From Streptomyces mutabilis (GTDB lineage: Bacteria > Actinomycetota > Actinomycetes > Streptomycetales > Streptomycetaceae), in NCBI RefSeq assembly GCF_014649815.1, contig NZ_BMTT01000006.1, forward strand, positions 124,001 to 188,000: DNA of 64,000 nucleotides, written 5' to 3'. Every line of letters starts with the position of its first letter. Position 1 is the first letter of the stretch. This document shows, in pieces, positions 25,521 to 34,544 of the stretch. The notes beneath the pieces are model-generated. The model worked only from the letters and a program-made list of their open reading frames with translations, searched no databases and was not told where the DNA came from. A program made the position numbers and the translations under genes.

Positions 25521-25691
25521 TCAGGCGCTGCTTGTGGCGACCATCCCCACGGTGATCAGTCCCAGCACGACCCAGCCGAACCACAGCCAGCCGTTGCTCC
25601 CAAGCGCCACCGTGTAGGCCGTCACCGCGACCAGACCTCCGATGGTGAGCGCCCCCATCGTCTTCGTCGAACTGTCCGTGGAACCGGGCAT
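25521..25691 (-). CDS. Small two-helix membrane protein, 56 aa
   Basis: Reads PGSTDSSTKTMGALTIGGLV, continues with VAVTAYTVALGSNG, then WLWFGWVVLGLITVGMVA. It has two membrane helices and the WLWFGW segment I recall from short hypothetical proteins conserved in Streptomyces. The frame is closed exactly between ATG 25691 and the TGA at 25521. A GAGGAGGGTGTTGCG stretch upstream gives a good ribosome binding site. Function unknown. Confidence 0.75.
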   Translation of the reverse strand: MPGSTDSSTKTMGALTIGGLVAVTAYTVALGSNGWLWFGWVVLGLITVGMVATSSA

Positions 25692-25704
25692 CGCAACACC
25701 CTCC

Positions 25705-27088
25705 TCATGGTCCGTTCCCCTCCATGGTGCCCCCGTTCTGCCTCCCTACGGTGCAGACGACGAGATGTGACCCGGATTTCCAGGCGCCGGCGGCCGTCCG
25801 GGAGCCGGACTCGTACAGGGAGGGGTCGAATCCGTAGTCGCGGGGCGGAACCTTTCGCGCGCACGCCTGGTCCGCCGCGGAGGGCGCCTCGGCGAGGGTG
25901 ACGCCCTCGGCCAGCCGGGTGAAACCCAGCACCTGGGCGTCGTACCGGCCGCCGCAGGACACCAGTCGGACCTCCCGCGCGGAACGCACGTCCAGGCAGT
26001 CCCGGCGCTGCATGGTGGCGGTGTCCGCGAACACCGAGCCGACCTCCCGGTGCCGGCCCAGCGGCCCGTACACCGGCCCGTGCGCCCCCAGCACCAGACA
26101 GGCGGTGTGCCGCCGGGCGGTCCCGAAACCGTCCTCGGCCGGCACGACCGCCACGCTGCGTACGCCGGCCAGCCGGGCCCGGACCTCCCGCGTCCGCTCC
26201 TCGCACCTGGCCGGCCCCAGCTCGCGGGCCTCCGCGGCGGAGGACGCGGGTACGAACGCCATCACCTGGCCGTCGGGTGCCCTGCCGCGACAGTCCGCGT
26301 CCACGGTGAGGCGCGGCGTCCCCGCGAAACGAGTCCCGCCCGGCCAGCGGGCGCGCACGCAGTCCCCGTACTCCAGCGGCGCCACGAGCCCCGCGGCACC
26401 GCCGTACGGCCTCCCGGTCCCGTCGGCCCCCCGGTCGGCCAGGGCGTACCAGACGCCGCTCAGGGCGAGCACCGCACCGAGCCCGCCGGCCAGGGCGGCC
26501 CGCGAGCAGCCTCTCCAGCAGCGGGCCGAGCGCACCGGCCCGAACCGGCGGAACGGGTGCGTCGAGGCCGGAGGGCTCGCGGCCCTCGACGGCGTAGTGG
26601 AGCGTGCGGCCCAGCGAGCGCAGCCCGTCGCCGTGCCCGGGCCGGGCCGGGCCCCGGTCCGTCAACAGGATGCGCCCGTACGGCGCACCCGTGCGGTCCG
26701 GCGCCGAGAGGATGCCGGCCGGCTCCACGCGGAGCTCCCACCCGGTGGCCGTAGCGTCGAGCACGGCGAGCCCTATCCGGGCGCACTCGGCCGGGGCCAG
26801 CGGACCACACCGGACCACCAACTGCCTCAGGCTGACGGCGCCGGGGACGTGCTCCATGACGATCCACGGGACGCCGTCGTGCTCCACCACGTCATGAACG
26901 GTGACCACGTGCGGATGGGTACGCCCGCCCGGCAGGTTCCGGGCGCCGGTGCGGGCGGCCCGCAGCGCGACCTCGCCGCCCATCAGCTGATCGTGGGCGA
27001 GCCACACGTGCACCCCGCCACGGCCGAGCGGACGCAGCAGCAGATAGCGGTCGGCCACGACCTGGCCCGGAAAGACGTGACGCGACAT
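25705..27088 (-). pseudogene. Pseudokinase (Ser/Thr kinase-like) with septum-formation-like outer domain, frameshifted
   Basis: The 5' part (27088 to about 26510) encodes a PknB-type N-lobe (FPGQVVADRYLLLRPLGRGG, VWLAHDQL, WIVMEHVPGA). The ATP-lysine is Arg (VALRAA), there is no HRD catalytic loop, and the DFG position reads LTDRGPA, so it is catalytically dead even if expressed. Near 26505-26515 the frame moves by one base. The 3' frame continues with a membrane helix (ALAGGLGAVLALSGVWYALA) and an exported Cys-rich region with two copies of a septum-formation-like pattern (YGDCVRARWPGG and RDCLDVRSAREVRLVSC), ending at 25705. A real frameshift or a sequence error is possible. Confidence 0.65.
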
Positions 27089-27146
27089 ACCGCTCCCCCC
27101 GGGCGGTTCCTCCGACGCGCCACATGCTACTGAACGGCGACGCCGT

Positions 27147-28097
27147 TCAGCCGCCGCGTGTGTTCAGCGAGGCCAGATAGGCGTTGTACGCCTCGAGTTC
27201 CTTGTCGCCGTCGCGGTCGGCGGCCCGGTCCTTGCGCCGCGCCTGCCGCTCCTCGGAGGCGTACCACTGGAACAGCAGGGCGAGCAGCACCAGCACGGAC
27301 GGGACCTCGCTGAAGGCCCAGGCGATGCCGCCGGCCGCGTTCTGGTCGGACAGGGAGTCGATGCCGAGCGAGGCGGGCGGGTTCTCGAACGTCTCGACCA
27401 TGGGGGAGGAGGCCATCATCAGCGCGATGCCGAAGAACGCGTGGAACGGCATGCCCGCGAACAGCTCCAGCATCCGCATCACGTAGCCCGGCCGGTGCGG
27501 GCCCGGGTCCACGCCCATGATCGGCCAGAAGAACACCAGCCCGACGGCGAGGAAGTGCACCATCATCCCGATGTGCCCGACCTTGGAACCCATCAGGAAG
27601 TCGAAGAGGGGGGTGAAGTACAGCGCGTACAGGCTCGCGATGAACAGCGGGATGGTGAACGCGGGGTGCGTGATGATCCGCATGTAGCGGCTGTGCAACA
27701 GCATCAGCAGCAGCTCGCGGGGGCCCTTGCGGCCACGGCCCGCCGTGGGCAGTGCGCGCAGGGTCAGGGTGATCGGCGCGCCGAGCAGCAGCAGGATCGG
27801 CGACACCATGCTGATGATCATGTGCTGGACCATGTGCACGCTGAACATGACCATGCCGTAGTCGTTGAGCTTGGTGCACATCATCAGCAGTACGCTCAGC
27901 ACACCGGCGACGAAGGACACGGTCCGGCCGACCGGCCATTTGTCACCGCGCCGGGTCAGCCGGACGACACCCCAGCCGTACAGCGCCAGTGCCAGGAGAC
28001 AGGCGATGAGGAAGAAGGGGTCCGCCGACCACGCGAGACCTCGCCCCAGCGTGAACGGCGGCAGATCCGTCATCATGCCGTGCCCGCTGTGATCCAT
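27147..28097 (-). CDS. Cytochrome c oxidase assembly protein, CtaG/CopD-like (caa3_CtaG)
   Basis: A 316-aa polytopic membrane protein of the caa3_CtaG family, needed for copper insertion into haem-copper oxidases. It has a His/Met-rich N-terminus (DHSGHGMMTD) suited to copper handling. Membrane segments include the FSVHMVQHMIISMVSPILL helix with paired His, LFIASLYALYFTPLFDFLM and MPFHAFFGIALMMASS. The charged C-terminal tail is cytoplasmic. The start has GGAGCCGGCGG upstream. The gene sits alone, followed by a terminator region on its 5' side shared with pfk. Confidence 0.85.
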   Translation of the reverse strand: MDHSGHGMMTDLPPFTLGRGLAWSADPFFLIACLLALALYGWGVVRLTRRGDKWPVGRTVSFVAGVLSVLLMMCTKLNDYGMVMFSVHMVQHMIISMVSPILLLLGAPITLTLRALPTAGRGRKGPRELLLMLLHSRYMRIITHPAFTIPLFIASLYALYFTPLFDFLMGSKVGHIGMMVHFLAVGLVFFWPIMGVDPGPHRPGYVMRMLELFAGMPFHAFFGIALMMASSPMVETFENPPASLGIDSLSDQNAAGGIAWAFSEVPSVLVLLALLFQWYASEERQARRKDRAADRDGDKELEAYNAYLASLNTRGG

Positions 28098-28162
28098 CCG
28101 CCGGCTCCTGTTTCGTGGGGGTTGAGCGCGGTTGAGCGCCGTCTGTCCGAAGCAAGACTAGA

Positions 28163-28196
28163 ACCGCCCCCGGTCACTGTTGTGACCGGGGGCGGT
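28163..28196. terminator. Strong hairpin terminator upstream of ctaG, downstream side of the pfkA gap
   Basis: ACCGCCCCCGGTCAC (28163-28177) and GTGACCGGGGGCGGT (28182-28196) form a perfect 15-bp stem with a TGTT loop. It lies between pfkA, whose transcript ends here, and ctaG. Confidence 0.8.
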
Positions 28197-28256
28197 GAAG
28201 CGCCCCGTCAGGGGCGCGGAGAACTGCGCGAGCGACCAGGCACCGGCCGTGGACGG
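28197..28256. repeat. Streptomyces intergenic repeat (GCGCCCC...GGGGCGC type)
   Basis: A small hairpin GCGCCCC-GTCA-GGGGCGC (28200-28217) is followed by GGAGAACTGCGCGAGCGACC and a degenerate tail. I recall this arrangement as a very common intergenic repeat in Streptomyces chromosomes, usually at 3' ends of genes, as here after pfkA. Confidence 0.6.
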
Positions 28257-28271
28257 CGTGTCACGGCAACC

Positions 28272-29297
28272 TCAGAGCACGCACTCCGCCTCCGCGTACC
28301 GCGCATCCGGCACCGTCTTGAGAGACTCCACCGCCTCGGCCAAGGGCACCATCCTGATGTCCGTCCCGCGCAGCGCCGTCATCATCCCGAACTCACCACG
28401 GTGCACCGCCTCCACCGCGTGCCACCCGAACCGCGTCGCCAGCACCCGGTCGTACGCCGTGGGCGTCCCGCCCCGCTGGACGTGCCCGAGGATGACCGGC
28501 CGCGCCTCCTTGCCGAGCCGCTCCTCCAGCTCGATCGAGAGCTGGCGGGCGATGCCGGCGAAGCGCTCGTGGCCGTAGACGTCCTTGCCGCCCTCGTCGA
28601 AGTCCATCGTGCCGGGCTTAGGCTTGGCGCCTTCCGCGGCGACCACGATCGCGAACCGCTTGCCCGCCGAGAACCGCTCGCCGACCTTGGCGGTCAGCTC
28701 CTCGATGTCGAAGGGCCGTTCCGGGACGACCACGGCGTGGGCGCCGGCGGCCATGCCCGAGTGCAACGCGATCCAGCCGGTGTGACGGCCCATGACCTCG
28801 ACGATGAGCACCCGCTGGTGGGACTCGGCGGTGGTCTTCAGGCGGTCCAGGGCCTCGGTGGCGACGGTGACGGCCGTGTCGAAGCCGAAGGTGACGTCGG
28901 TGACCGCTATGTCGTTGTCGATGGTCTTCGGCACGCCGACGATCGGCAGCCCGTTGTCGGACAGCAGCCGGGCCGCCTTGAGCGTGCCCTCGCCGCCGAT
29001 CGGGATGATCGCGTCCAGGCCCAGTTCCTCGACATGTCCGCGGGCGCGTTCCACGCCGTCCCGAAGGTGCTCGGGGCGGACCCGGGAGGAGCCGAGGATG
29101 GTGCCGCCGCGGGCGAGTATGCCGCCGACCGCGTCGAGGTCGAGCTTGAGGCAGTCGCACTCCAGCAGGCCCTTCCAGCCGTCCCGGAAGCCGATGACCT
29201 CGTCGCCGTGGTCGACGACGGCACGGTGCACGACGGACCGGATGACGGCGTTCAGGCCGGGGCAGTCGCCGCCGGACGTGAGGACACCAATGCGCAT
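28272..29297 (-). CDS. pfkA: 6-phosphofructokinase
   Basis: A 341-aa glycolytic PfkA-fold enzyme phosphorylating fructose 6-phosphate. Motifs: GGDCPGLNAVIR (nucleotide loop), PIGGEGTLKAARL, PKTIDNDIAVTD (catalytic Asp), MGRHTGWIALHSG, and LGHVQRGGTPTAYDR. Gly after Glu in GGEG together with Lys in PKTIDND is the combination seen in the atypical actinobacterial ATP-dependent group. PPi-type enzymes usually have Asp and Lys here, so ATP is the more likely donor. The ATG at 29297 is preceded by GAGAAGG. Confidence 0.93.
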   Translation of the reverse strand: MRIGVLTSGGDCPGLNAVIRSVVHRAVVDHGDEVIGFRDGWKGLLECDCLKLDLDAVGGILARGGTILGSSRVRPEHLRDGVERARGHVEELGLDAIIPIGGEGTLKAARLLSDNGLPIVGVPKTIDNDIAVTDVTFGFDTAVTVATEALDRLKTTAESHQRVLIVEVMGRHTGWIALHSGMAAGAHAVVVPERPFDIEELTAKVGERFSAGKRFAIVVAAEGAKPKPGTMDFDEGGKDVYGHERFAGIARQLSIELEERLGKEARPVILGHVQRGGTPTAYDRVLATRFGWHAVEAVHRGEFGMMTALRGTDIRMVPLAEAVESLKTVPDARYAEAECVL

Positions 29298-29484
29298 AGC
29301 CCGAAATACCTTCTCAAGTGGCACGGGTCCGGACCGCGCTGTCCGGCTCGATCTCCGCCACCCTAGCGGCATCGGGGGGCGGGACCGAACCGTGCGTCCG
29401 CCTACTGGACGTGCCCGCTCACCTGTGCGGATGACGCATCAGACGGGCCGTCCCGGTGGGTGCCGGGCAGGCGTCGGGCAGCCG

Positions 29485-30213
29485 TCAGGTGGGCTGCTGC
29501 GCCGCCGCGATGCGCTCGTTGCGGAGCGCCTCGTACCACCGGTCGTCGGTCGGCGGCAGCGCGTTCACGTCCAGGGCCAGCTTCAGCAGCAGGTCCGCGA
29601 CCTGCGGGTTGCGCGCCAGTACCGGGCCGTGCATGTACGTGCCGAAGACCGTGTCGTTGTACGCGCCCTCCGTGCCGTCCCCGGTGCCGTTGCCGTTGCC
29701 GAAGTGGACCTGGGCGAGCGGGCGGGCGCCGGGGCCCAGGTGGGTGACGCCCTGGTGGTTCTCGAAGCCGGTCAGCGGGGGCAGGCCCAGGCGCGGGTCG
29801 ATGTCGCCGAGGACGTCGCCGACGCACCGGGCGCCCTCCCCGCGCGTGGAGACCACGTCGAGCAGGCCCAGGCCCGGCTCGCGCTGGCCCAGGTCGTTGA
29901 TGAACTCGTGGCCCAGGATCTGGTAGCCGGCGCAGACGGAGAAGACGATGGCGCCGTTCCCCACCGCCCGGTGCAGTCCGCCGTCGCGGCGCAGCCGCTC
30001 GGCCGCGAGCCGCTGTGGGCGGTCCTCGCCGCCGCCGATGAGGTAGATGTCGCCGGAGGTCGGGATCGGCTGGTCGCTGCGCACGTCGAGCCGGGCCACG
30101 TCGAGGCCGCGCTGCCGCGCCCGGCGCTCCACGACGAGGGCGTTGCCCTGGTCGCCGTACGTGCTGAGCAGGTCCGGGTAGATCCAGACGATGCGCAGTT
30201 GGTTGTCGCTCAC
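29485..30213 (-). CDS. gatD: Lipid II isoglutaminyl synthase, glutamine amidotransferase subunit GatD
   Basis: A 242-aa class I glutaminase that supplies ammonia for amidating D-Glu of lipid II stem peptides. It starts LRIVWIYPDLLSTYGDQGN, carries the nucleophile Cys94 in VFSVCAGYQILG, and has the His in GTYMHGPVLARNP. It lies 23 bp after murT, its obligate partner, on the same strand. The modification is typical of Gram-positive walls and important for cross-linking. Confidence 0.93.
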   Translation of the reverse strand: MSDNQLRIVWIYPDLLSTYGDQGNALVVERRARQRGLDVARLDVRSDQPIPTSGDIYLIGGGEDRPQRLAAERLRRDGGLHRAVGNGAIVFSVCAGYQILGHEFINDLGQREPGLGLLDVVSTRGEGARCVGDVLGDIDPRLGLPPLTGFENHQGVTHLGPGARPLAQVHFGNGNGTGDGTEGAYNDTVFGTYMHGPVLARNPQVADLLLKLALDVNALPPTDDRWYEALRNERIAAAQQPT

Positions 30214-30236
30214 GAGAGTCCCCTGAAGTTACGCGG

Positions 30237-31475
30237 TCAGTTGCCGACGCGGCGGCGCAGGTCCTGGAAGGCGGTGTAGTTCGCGATGACCTCGATCCGG
30301 CCGGGCGGGCACAGCGACACCGCCTGGTCGAGGTCCTCGCACACCTGGAACTGCTGGTTCGCGACCTCCAGGCGCACCGCGAGGTCCAGCTTCCGGTCGC
30401 CGATCACGCAGATCGGGTGGCCGCTCAGCCGGGTGTAGTCCACGTCCCACAGCCAGGACGTGTCGGTGCCGTCGGCGCCGCGCGCGTTCACCGAGAGGAT
30501 CACCGGCGCGGGCGGCGGGTCGATAAGGGAGAAGGTCTCCAGCCAGCCCGCCGGGTTCTTGGCGAGCAGCAGGCGCAGATCGCGCCCCTGGAACTGGACG
30601 ACGTCGTAGCGTCCGGCGACCGCCTGCACCTGGTACATGCGCTCCAGGGCGACCTGGGGCGGCACCCCGAAGACGGCGGCGACGGCGGCCGACGAGGCGG
30701 CGTTGGCCTTGTTGGCGCGGCCCGGCAGCTGGAGGTGGATCGGCCAGGCGGAGCCGTGCGGGTCGAGGACGTGGTCGCCGGACAGCGCCCAGCTCGGCGT
30801 CGGGCGGCGGAAGCCGCACTCGCCGCAGAACCAGTCGTCGCCCGGACGCTGCATCACACCGCCGCATGACGGGCAGGACCAGGCGTCGTCCTTCCACATC
30901 TGTCCGGCGGCGACCCAGATCACGTTGGGGGAGGAGGACGCGGCCCACACCACCAACGGGTCGTCGGCGTTGGCGACGATCACGGCCTTCGAACCCGCCA
31001 GGCCCTCGCGCCAGTTCTCCGCCAGCATCCGGGTCTCGGCGGCGCGGTCGAGCTGGTCGCGGGAGAGGTTGAGCAGGGCGATGCACTTCGGCTCGGTGGC
31101 CTGGGCGACGCCCACGAGGTACTTCTCGTCGACCTCGATGACGCCGAACCGGGCTTCCGAACCGGCCGCGAGGGCCGAGGTGATGCCGGCCGGCATGTTG
31201 GCGCCGAGCGCGTTGGACACCACCGGGCCGGCCGCCTTGAGCGCCTCGGCGATGAGCCGGGTGGTGGTGGTCTTGCCGTTGGTCGCCGAGACGAGGGTCA
31301 CGTCCAGGTGCTGGGCGAGCCGGGCCAGGAGGTCGGGGTCGAGTTTGAGCGCGACCCGGCCACCGATCACCGAACCGCTGCCGCGCCCGGCGGCGCGGGA
31401 CGCCGCCGCGACCGCCTTGCCCGCGGTCACGGCGATCTTCGCCCGCGGCGTGAGCGGGTCCGAGTTGCCTGTCAT
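30237..31475 (-). CDS. murT: Lipid II isoglutaminyl synthase, Mur-ligase-like subunit MurT
   Basis: A 412-aa ATP-dependent Mur ligase relative that activates the D-Glu alpha-carboxylate of lipid II for amidation by GatD-derived ammonia. The P-loop is SATNGKTTTTRLIAEAL. The central domain has NLSRDQLDRAAE. A Cys4 zinc ribbon, characteristic of MurT, is seen at CPSCGG and CGECGF. The C-terminal domain includes YTRLSGHPICVIGDRKLDLA. The ATG at 31475 gives the usual length; longer upstream frames run into the divergent def promoter region. Confidence 0.94.
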   Translation of the reverse strand: MTGNSDPLTPRAKIAVTAGKAVAAASRAAGRGSGSVIGGRVALKLDPDLLARLAQHLDVTLVSATNGKTTTTRLIAEALKAAGPVVSNALGANMPAGITSALAAGSEARFGVIEVDEKYLVGVAQATEPKCIALLNLSRDQLDRAAETRMLAENWREGLAGSKAVIVANADDPLVVWAASSSPNVIWVAAGQMWKDDAWSCPSCGGVMQRPGDDWFCGECGFRRPTPSWALSGDHVLDPHGSAWPIHLQLPGRANKANAASSAAVAAVFGVPPQVALERMYQVQAVAGRYDVVQFQGRDLRLLLAKNPAGWLETFSLIDPPPAPVILSVNARGADGTDTSWLWDVDYTRLSGHPICVIGDRKLDLAVRLEVANQQFQVCEDLDQAVSLCPPGRIEVIANYTAFQDLRRRVGN

Positions 31476-31652
31476 CAGTTCTCGATCCTCCTTGCGTACG
31501 CGCCGCGCCTGAAGCCTGTGAAGCCTGACGGCCACGTGGTGGGACCTCAGCCTATCGAGATCCATTCGCACTCCCGAATCGCGGCACCGGCCACGGGGTT
31601 CCGACGGTGGGCGCGAGCCGCCGGGGGACACAGGGACCTTACTCTTGCCGCC

Positions 31653-32225
31653 ATGCGACACGGCTTCATCCCGGGCTCCCACGGGCGCGTCCGGCCCCTC
31701 AGTCTCCTCGGCGACCCCGTCCTGCACGCTCCCTGCGAGGAGGTGAGGGCCTTCGGTCCGGAACTCGCGGCGCTCGTGGAGGACTTGTTCGCCACGATGT
31801 ACGCCGCCCGCGGTGTGGGTCTGGCCGCCAACCAGATCGGCGAACCGGTCCGGGTCTTCGTGTACGACTGCCCGGACGACGAGGACGAGCGCCACCTCGG
31901 GCACGTGGTGAACCCGCGGCTGGTGGAGAGTGGCGGGCCGGTGGTGCGCGGGCCCGAGGGGTGTCTGTCGCTGCCGGGGCTCGAGGCCGGGACCGAGCGC
32001 CACGACGAGGCGGTCGTGGCGGGTCTCACGGTGGCCGGGGAGCCGGTCACCGTGCGCGGCACGGGGTTCTTCGCACGGTGTCTCCAGCACGAGTGCGACC
32101 ATCTGGAGGGCGGTTCGTACGTCGACCGCCTCACGGGGTGGCGCAGGCGCCGGGTGCTGCGGCAGGCGGCCCGGGCGTCCTGGAGCCGTACCGGTACGCC
32201 GGAGCGGGCGAGGGACCGGGGCTAG
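31653..32225 (+). CDS. def: Peptide deformylase
   Basis: Removes the N-formyl group of nascent proteins using a ferrous or zinc ion. All three motifs are intact in the 190-aa product: GVGLAANQIG (54-63), EGCLSLP (102-108, metal Cys) and HECDH (146-150). The N-terminus carries an extra short extension and the C-terminus is basic (WRRRRVLRQAARASWSR). It is divergent from murT-gatD and stands alone, so it is likely one of several deformylases in this genome. Confidence 0.94.
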   Translation: MRHGFIPGSHGRVRPLSLLGDPVLHAPCEEVRAFGPELAALVEDLFATMYAARGVGLAANQIGEPVRVFVYDCPDDEDERHLGHVVNPRLVESGGPVVRGPEGCLSLPGLEAGTERHDEAVVAGLTVAGEPVTVRGTGFFARCLQHECDHLEGGSYVDRLTGWRRRRVLRQAARASWSRTGTPERARDRG

Positions 32226-32407
32226 GGGGGCGTCGTTCGGATCATGCAGCGGACGGGGGTCCGGCACGCACGTCTGCCGCGTTGTGGTCGGTTGCCGGGG
32301 CTCCGTCCCGGCGCCCTCCTCCGCCTTGCAGCCGCACGCACGGGACCCCGCTCACCGGCGTTGATCAGCCACGTTCCTTCCCTGCGACAGGATCCGAACG
32401 ACAGCCC
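32226..32407. repeat. Intergenic GC-rich repeat region between def and the TetR gene
   Basis: Contains CCGGGGCTCCGTCCCGG-type inverted repeats and a TCCTCCGCCTTGCAGCCGCACG block that looks like another Streptomyces intergenic repeat. No gene is seen. Probably a termination region for convergent def and the TetR gene. Confidence 0.4.
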
Positions 32408-33064
32408 CTAGAACCCTGGGCCGCCGGCCTTGTCCCCGGCCTCGGCGAGCCGGCCCCAGAGCAGGTCGGCCAGGCTGCGGACCAGGTCCGCCCGGGAACA
32501 CGGGCGTTCGCCCAGCCACCAGTCCCCGGCGGCGTGCATCATGCCGACGATCCCGTGGCCCCAGACGCGGGCCAGCTGCTGGGTGCCGGGCCCCACGTCC
32601 AGGCGCTCCTCGATGACCTGGGCCAGCTCCTCGCCCATGCGGCGCAGCAGCGGTGCCGAGTGCTTGCCGACGTCGAAGCCGGACTCGGCCTGGTCGCCCG
32701 GCGCGGTGCTGCCCTCGGCCGGATGCATCAGGAAGCGGTACACCTGCGGGCGTGCCTCGATGGCCGCCAGATAGGTGTCCAGGGTGGACTCGACGCGCCT
32801 GCGCCGCTCCGCCGGGGCGTCCAGGGCGGCCCGCAGCGAGGACAGGAGCGCGTCGGTGTGCCGTTGCGCGAGGGCGGCGTAGAGTCCGCCCTTGTCGCCG
32901 AAGTGCCGGTAGAGGATGGGCTTGGTGATGCCGGCCTCGGCGGCGATGGCGTTCATCGAGGCCTGTGGGCCGTCGCGCAGCACCACCCGGTCGGCGGCCT
33001 CCAGAAGCTCGCGCCGTCTGCGGTCGGCGGACCGCTGCTGATCGGTCCGCTGTGTGGTGTCCAT
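32408..33064 (-). CDS. TetR/AcrR family repressor
   Basis: A 218-aa TetR-type regulator. The HTH is ADRVVLRDGPQASMNAIAAE followed by AGITKPILYRHFGDKGGLYA. The C-terminal ligand domain includes VYRFLMHPAEG and VWGHGIVGMMHAAGDWWL, as in regulators of fatty-acid genes. It is divergent from an acyl-CoA dehydrogenase, with palindromic candidate operators in the shared gap. It probably represses that gene until an acyl-CoA ligand binds (inference from arrangement). Confidence 0.9.
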   Translation of the reverse strand: MDTTQRTDQQRSADRRRRELLEAADRVVLRDGPQASMNAIAAEAGITKPILYRHFGDKGGLYAALAQRHTDALLSSLRAALDAPAERRRRVESTLDTYLAAIEARPQVYRFLMHPAEGSTAPGDQAESGFDVGKHSAPLLRRMGEELAQVIEERLDVGPGTQQLARVWGHGIVGMMHAAGDWWLGERPCSRADLVRSLADLLWGRLAEAGDKAGGPGF

Positions 33065-33171
33065 GTGCTCTCCCCACCCGTGCTCGTTCGGTGACGCCTG
33101 CGCAAACTAACACCCACGGGACGTGGGACATCGAACGGGAGGGCGACGGGTTCTCGGGAGTTGACTTTCAC

Positions 33172-33200
33172 TACCCGTCGGTAACAGACTCGGGTTACCG
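33172..33200. promoter_or_regulatory. Candidate TetR operators before the acyl-CoA dehydrogenase
   Basis: CGGTAAC (33179-33185) and GTTACCG (33194-33200) form a perfect 7-bp inverted repeat. TACC-CGTC-GGTA (33172-33183) is a second, overlapping one. They lie about 35-60 bp before the ATG at 33234, where a repressor would block transcription. Confidence 0.55.
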
Positions 33201-33233
33201 CAAGTAACATGCACGTGCGTCACTGGAGGGGAC

Positions 33234-34460
33234 ATGGCCGAGTTCACCATGGAGCTGAGCGACGAACAGAAGGAGGTCCGGGACTGGCTGCACGGCTTCG
33301 CGGCCGACGTCATCCGCCCCGCGGCCGCCGAATGGGACGAGCGTGAGGAGACTCCCTGGCCGGTCATCCAGGAGGCCGCCAAGGTCGGCATCTACTCCCT
33401 CGACTTCTACGCCCAGCAGTACTTCGACCCCACCGGCCTCGGCATCCCCATGGCGATGGAGGAGCTGTTCTGGGGCGACGCCGGCATCGCCCTGTCCATC
33501 GTCGGTACCGGCCTCGCCGCCGTCGGCGTCCTCGCCAACGGTACCGAGGAGCAGATCGGCACCTGGATCCCCCAGATGTACGGCGACGCGAGTGACGTGA
33601 AGGTCGCCGCCTTCTGCTCCTCCGAGCCCGACGCCGGCTCCGACGTGGCCTCCATGCGCACGCGTGCCGTGTACGACGAGGCCAAGGACGAGTGGGTCCT
33701 CAATGGGACGAAGACGTGGGCTACGAACGGCGGCATCGCCAACGTCCACGTCGTCGTCGCGGTCGTCGACCCGGACCTCGGCTCCAAGGGCCACGCCTCC
33801 TTCATCATCCCGCCGGGCACCCCCGGCTGCTCCCAGGGCCAGAAGTTCAAGAAGCACGGCATCCGCGCCTCGCACACCGCCGAGGTCGTCCTGGACGGCG
33901 TGCGCGTACCCGGCTCCTGCCTGCTCGGTGGCAAGGAGAAGCTGGACGAGCGCCTCGCCCGTGCCCGCGAGAAGGCGAAGCAGGGCGGTGAGCGCGTGAA
34001 GAACGCCGCGATGGCCACCTTCGAGGCGTCCCGCCCCGCCGTCGGCGCCATGGCGGTGGGTACCGCCCGCGCGGCGTACGAGGTCGCCCTCGACTACGCG
34101 ACCACGCGTGAGCAGTTCGGCCGCCCGATCATCGACAACCAGGGCGTCGCCTTCCAGCTCGCCGACATGCGCACGCAGATCGACGCCGCCCGCCTCCTGG
34201 TGTGGCGCGCCTCCTGGATGGCCGTCAACGGCAAGCCGTTCACGGCGGCCGAGGGCTCGATGTCCAAGCTGTTCGCCAGCGAGACGGCCAAGAAGGTCAC
34301 CGCCCAGGCGATCCAGATCCTCGGCGGCAACGGCTACACCCGCGAGTACCCGGTGGAGCGCATGCACCGCGACGCCGCGATCTACACCATCTTCGAGGGC
34401 ACGAGCGAGATCCAGCGCCTGGTGATCGCCCGCACCCTGTCGGGCATGCCCATCCGCTGA
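33234..34460 (+). CDS. Acyl-CoA dehydrogenase
   Basis: A 408-aa FAD enzyme of beta-oxidation. Motifs: [14 protein letters not shown] (FAD/substrate), [52 protein letters not shown] and the C-terminal [22 protein letters not shown], then [15 protein letters not shown]. The start has GGAGGGGAC just before the ATG. It stands alone behind the divergent TetR regulator, a usual layout for regulated fatty- or branched-acid catabolism in Streptomyces. The acyl chain preference cannot be read from sequence. Confidence 0.93.
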   Translation: MAEFTMELSDEQKEVRDWLHGFAADVIRPAAAEWDEREETPWPVIQEAAKVGIYSLDFYAQQYFDPTGLGIPMAMEELFWGDAGIALSIVGTGLAAVGVLANGTEEQIGTWIPQMYGDASDVKVAAFCSSEPDAGSDVASMRTRAVYDEAKDEWVLNGTKTWATNGGIANVHVVVAVVDPDLGSKGHASFIIPPGTPGCSQGQKFKKHGIRASHTAEVVLDGVRVPGSCLLGGKEKLDERLARAREKAKQGGERVKNAAMATFEASRPAVGAMAVGTARAAYEVALDYATTREQFGRPIIDNQGVAFQLADMRTQIDAARLLVWRASWMAVNGKPFTAAEGSMSKLFASETAKKVTAQAIQILGGNGYTREYPVERMHRDAAIYTIFEGTSEIQRLVIARTLSGMPIR

Positions 34461-34544
34461 GGCGGCGGCGGCCCACGGGACGACCCGGCGGTGCGGACGG
34501 CACCGCCGGGTTACCCGCGCCCCGCTCCCGGGGAAGGGTCGTGC

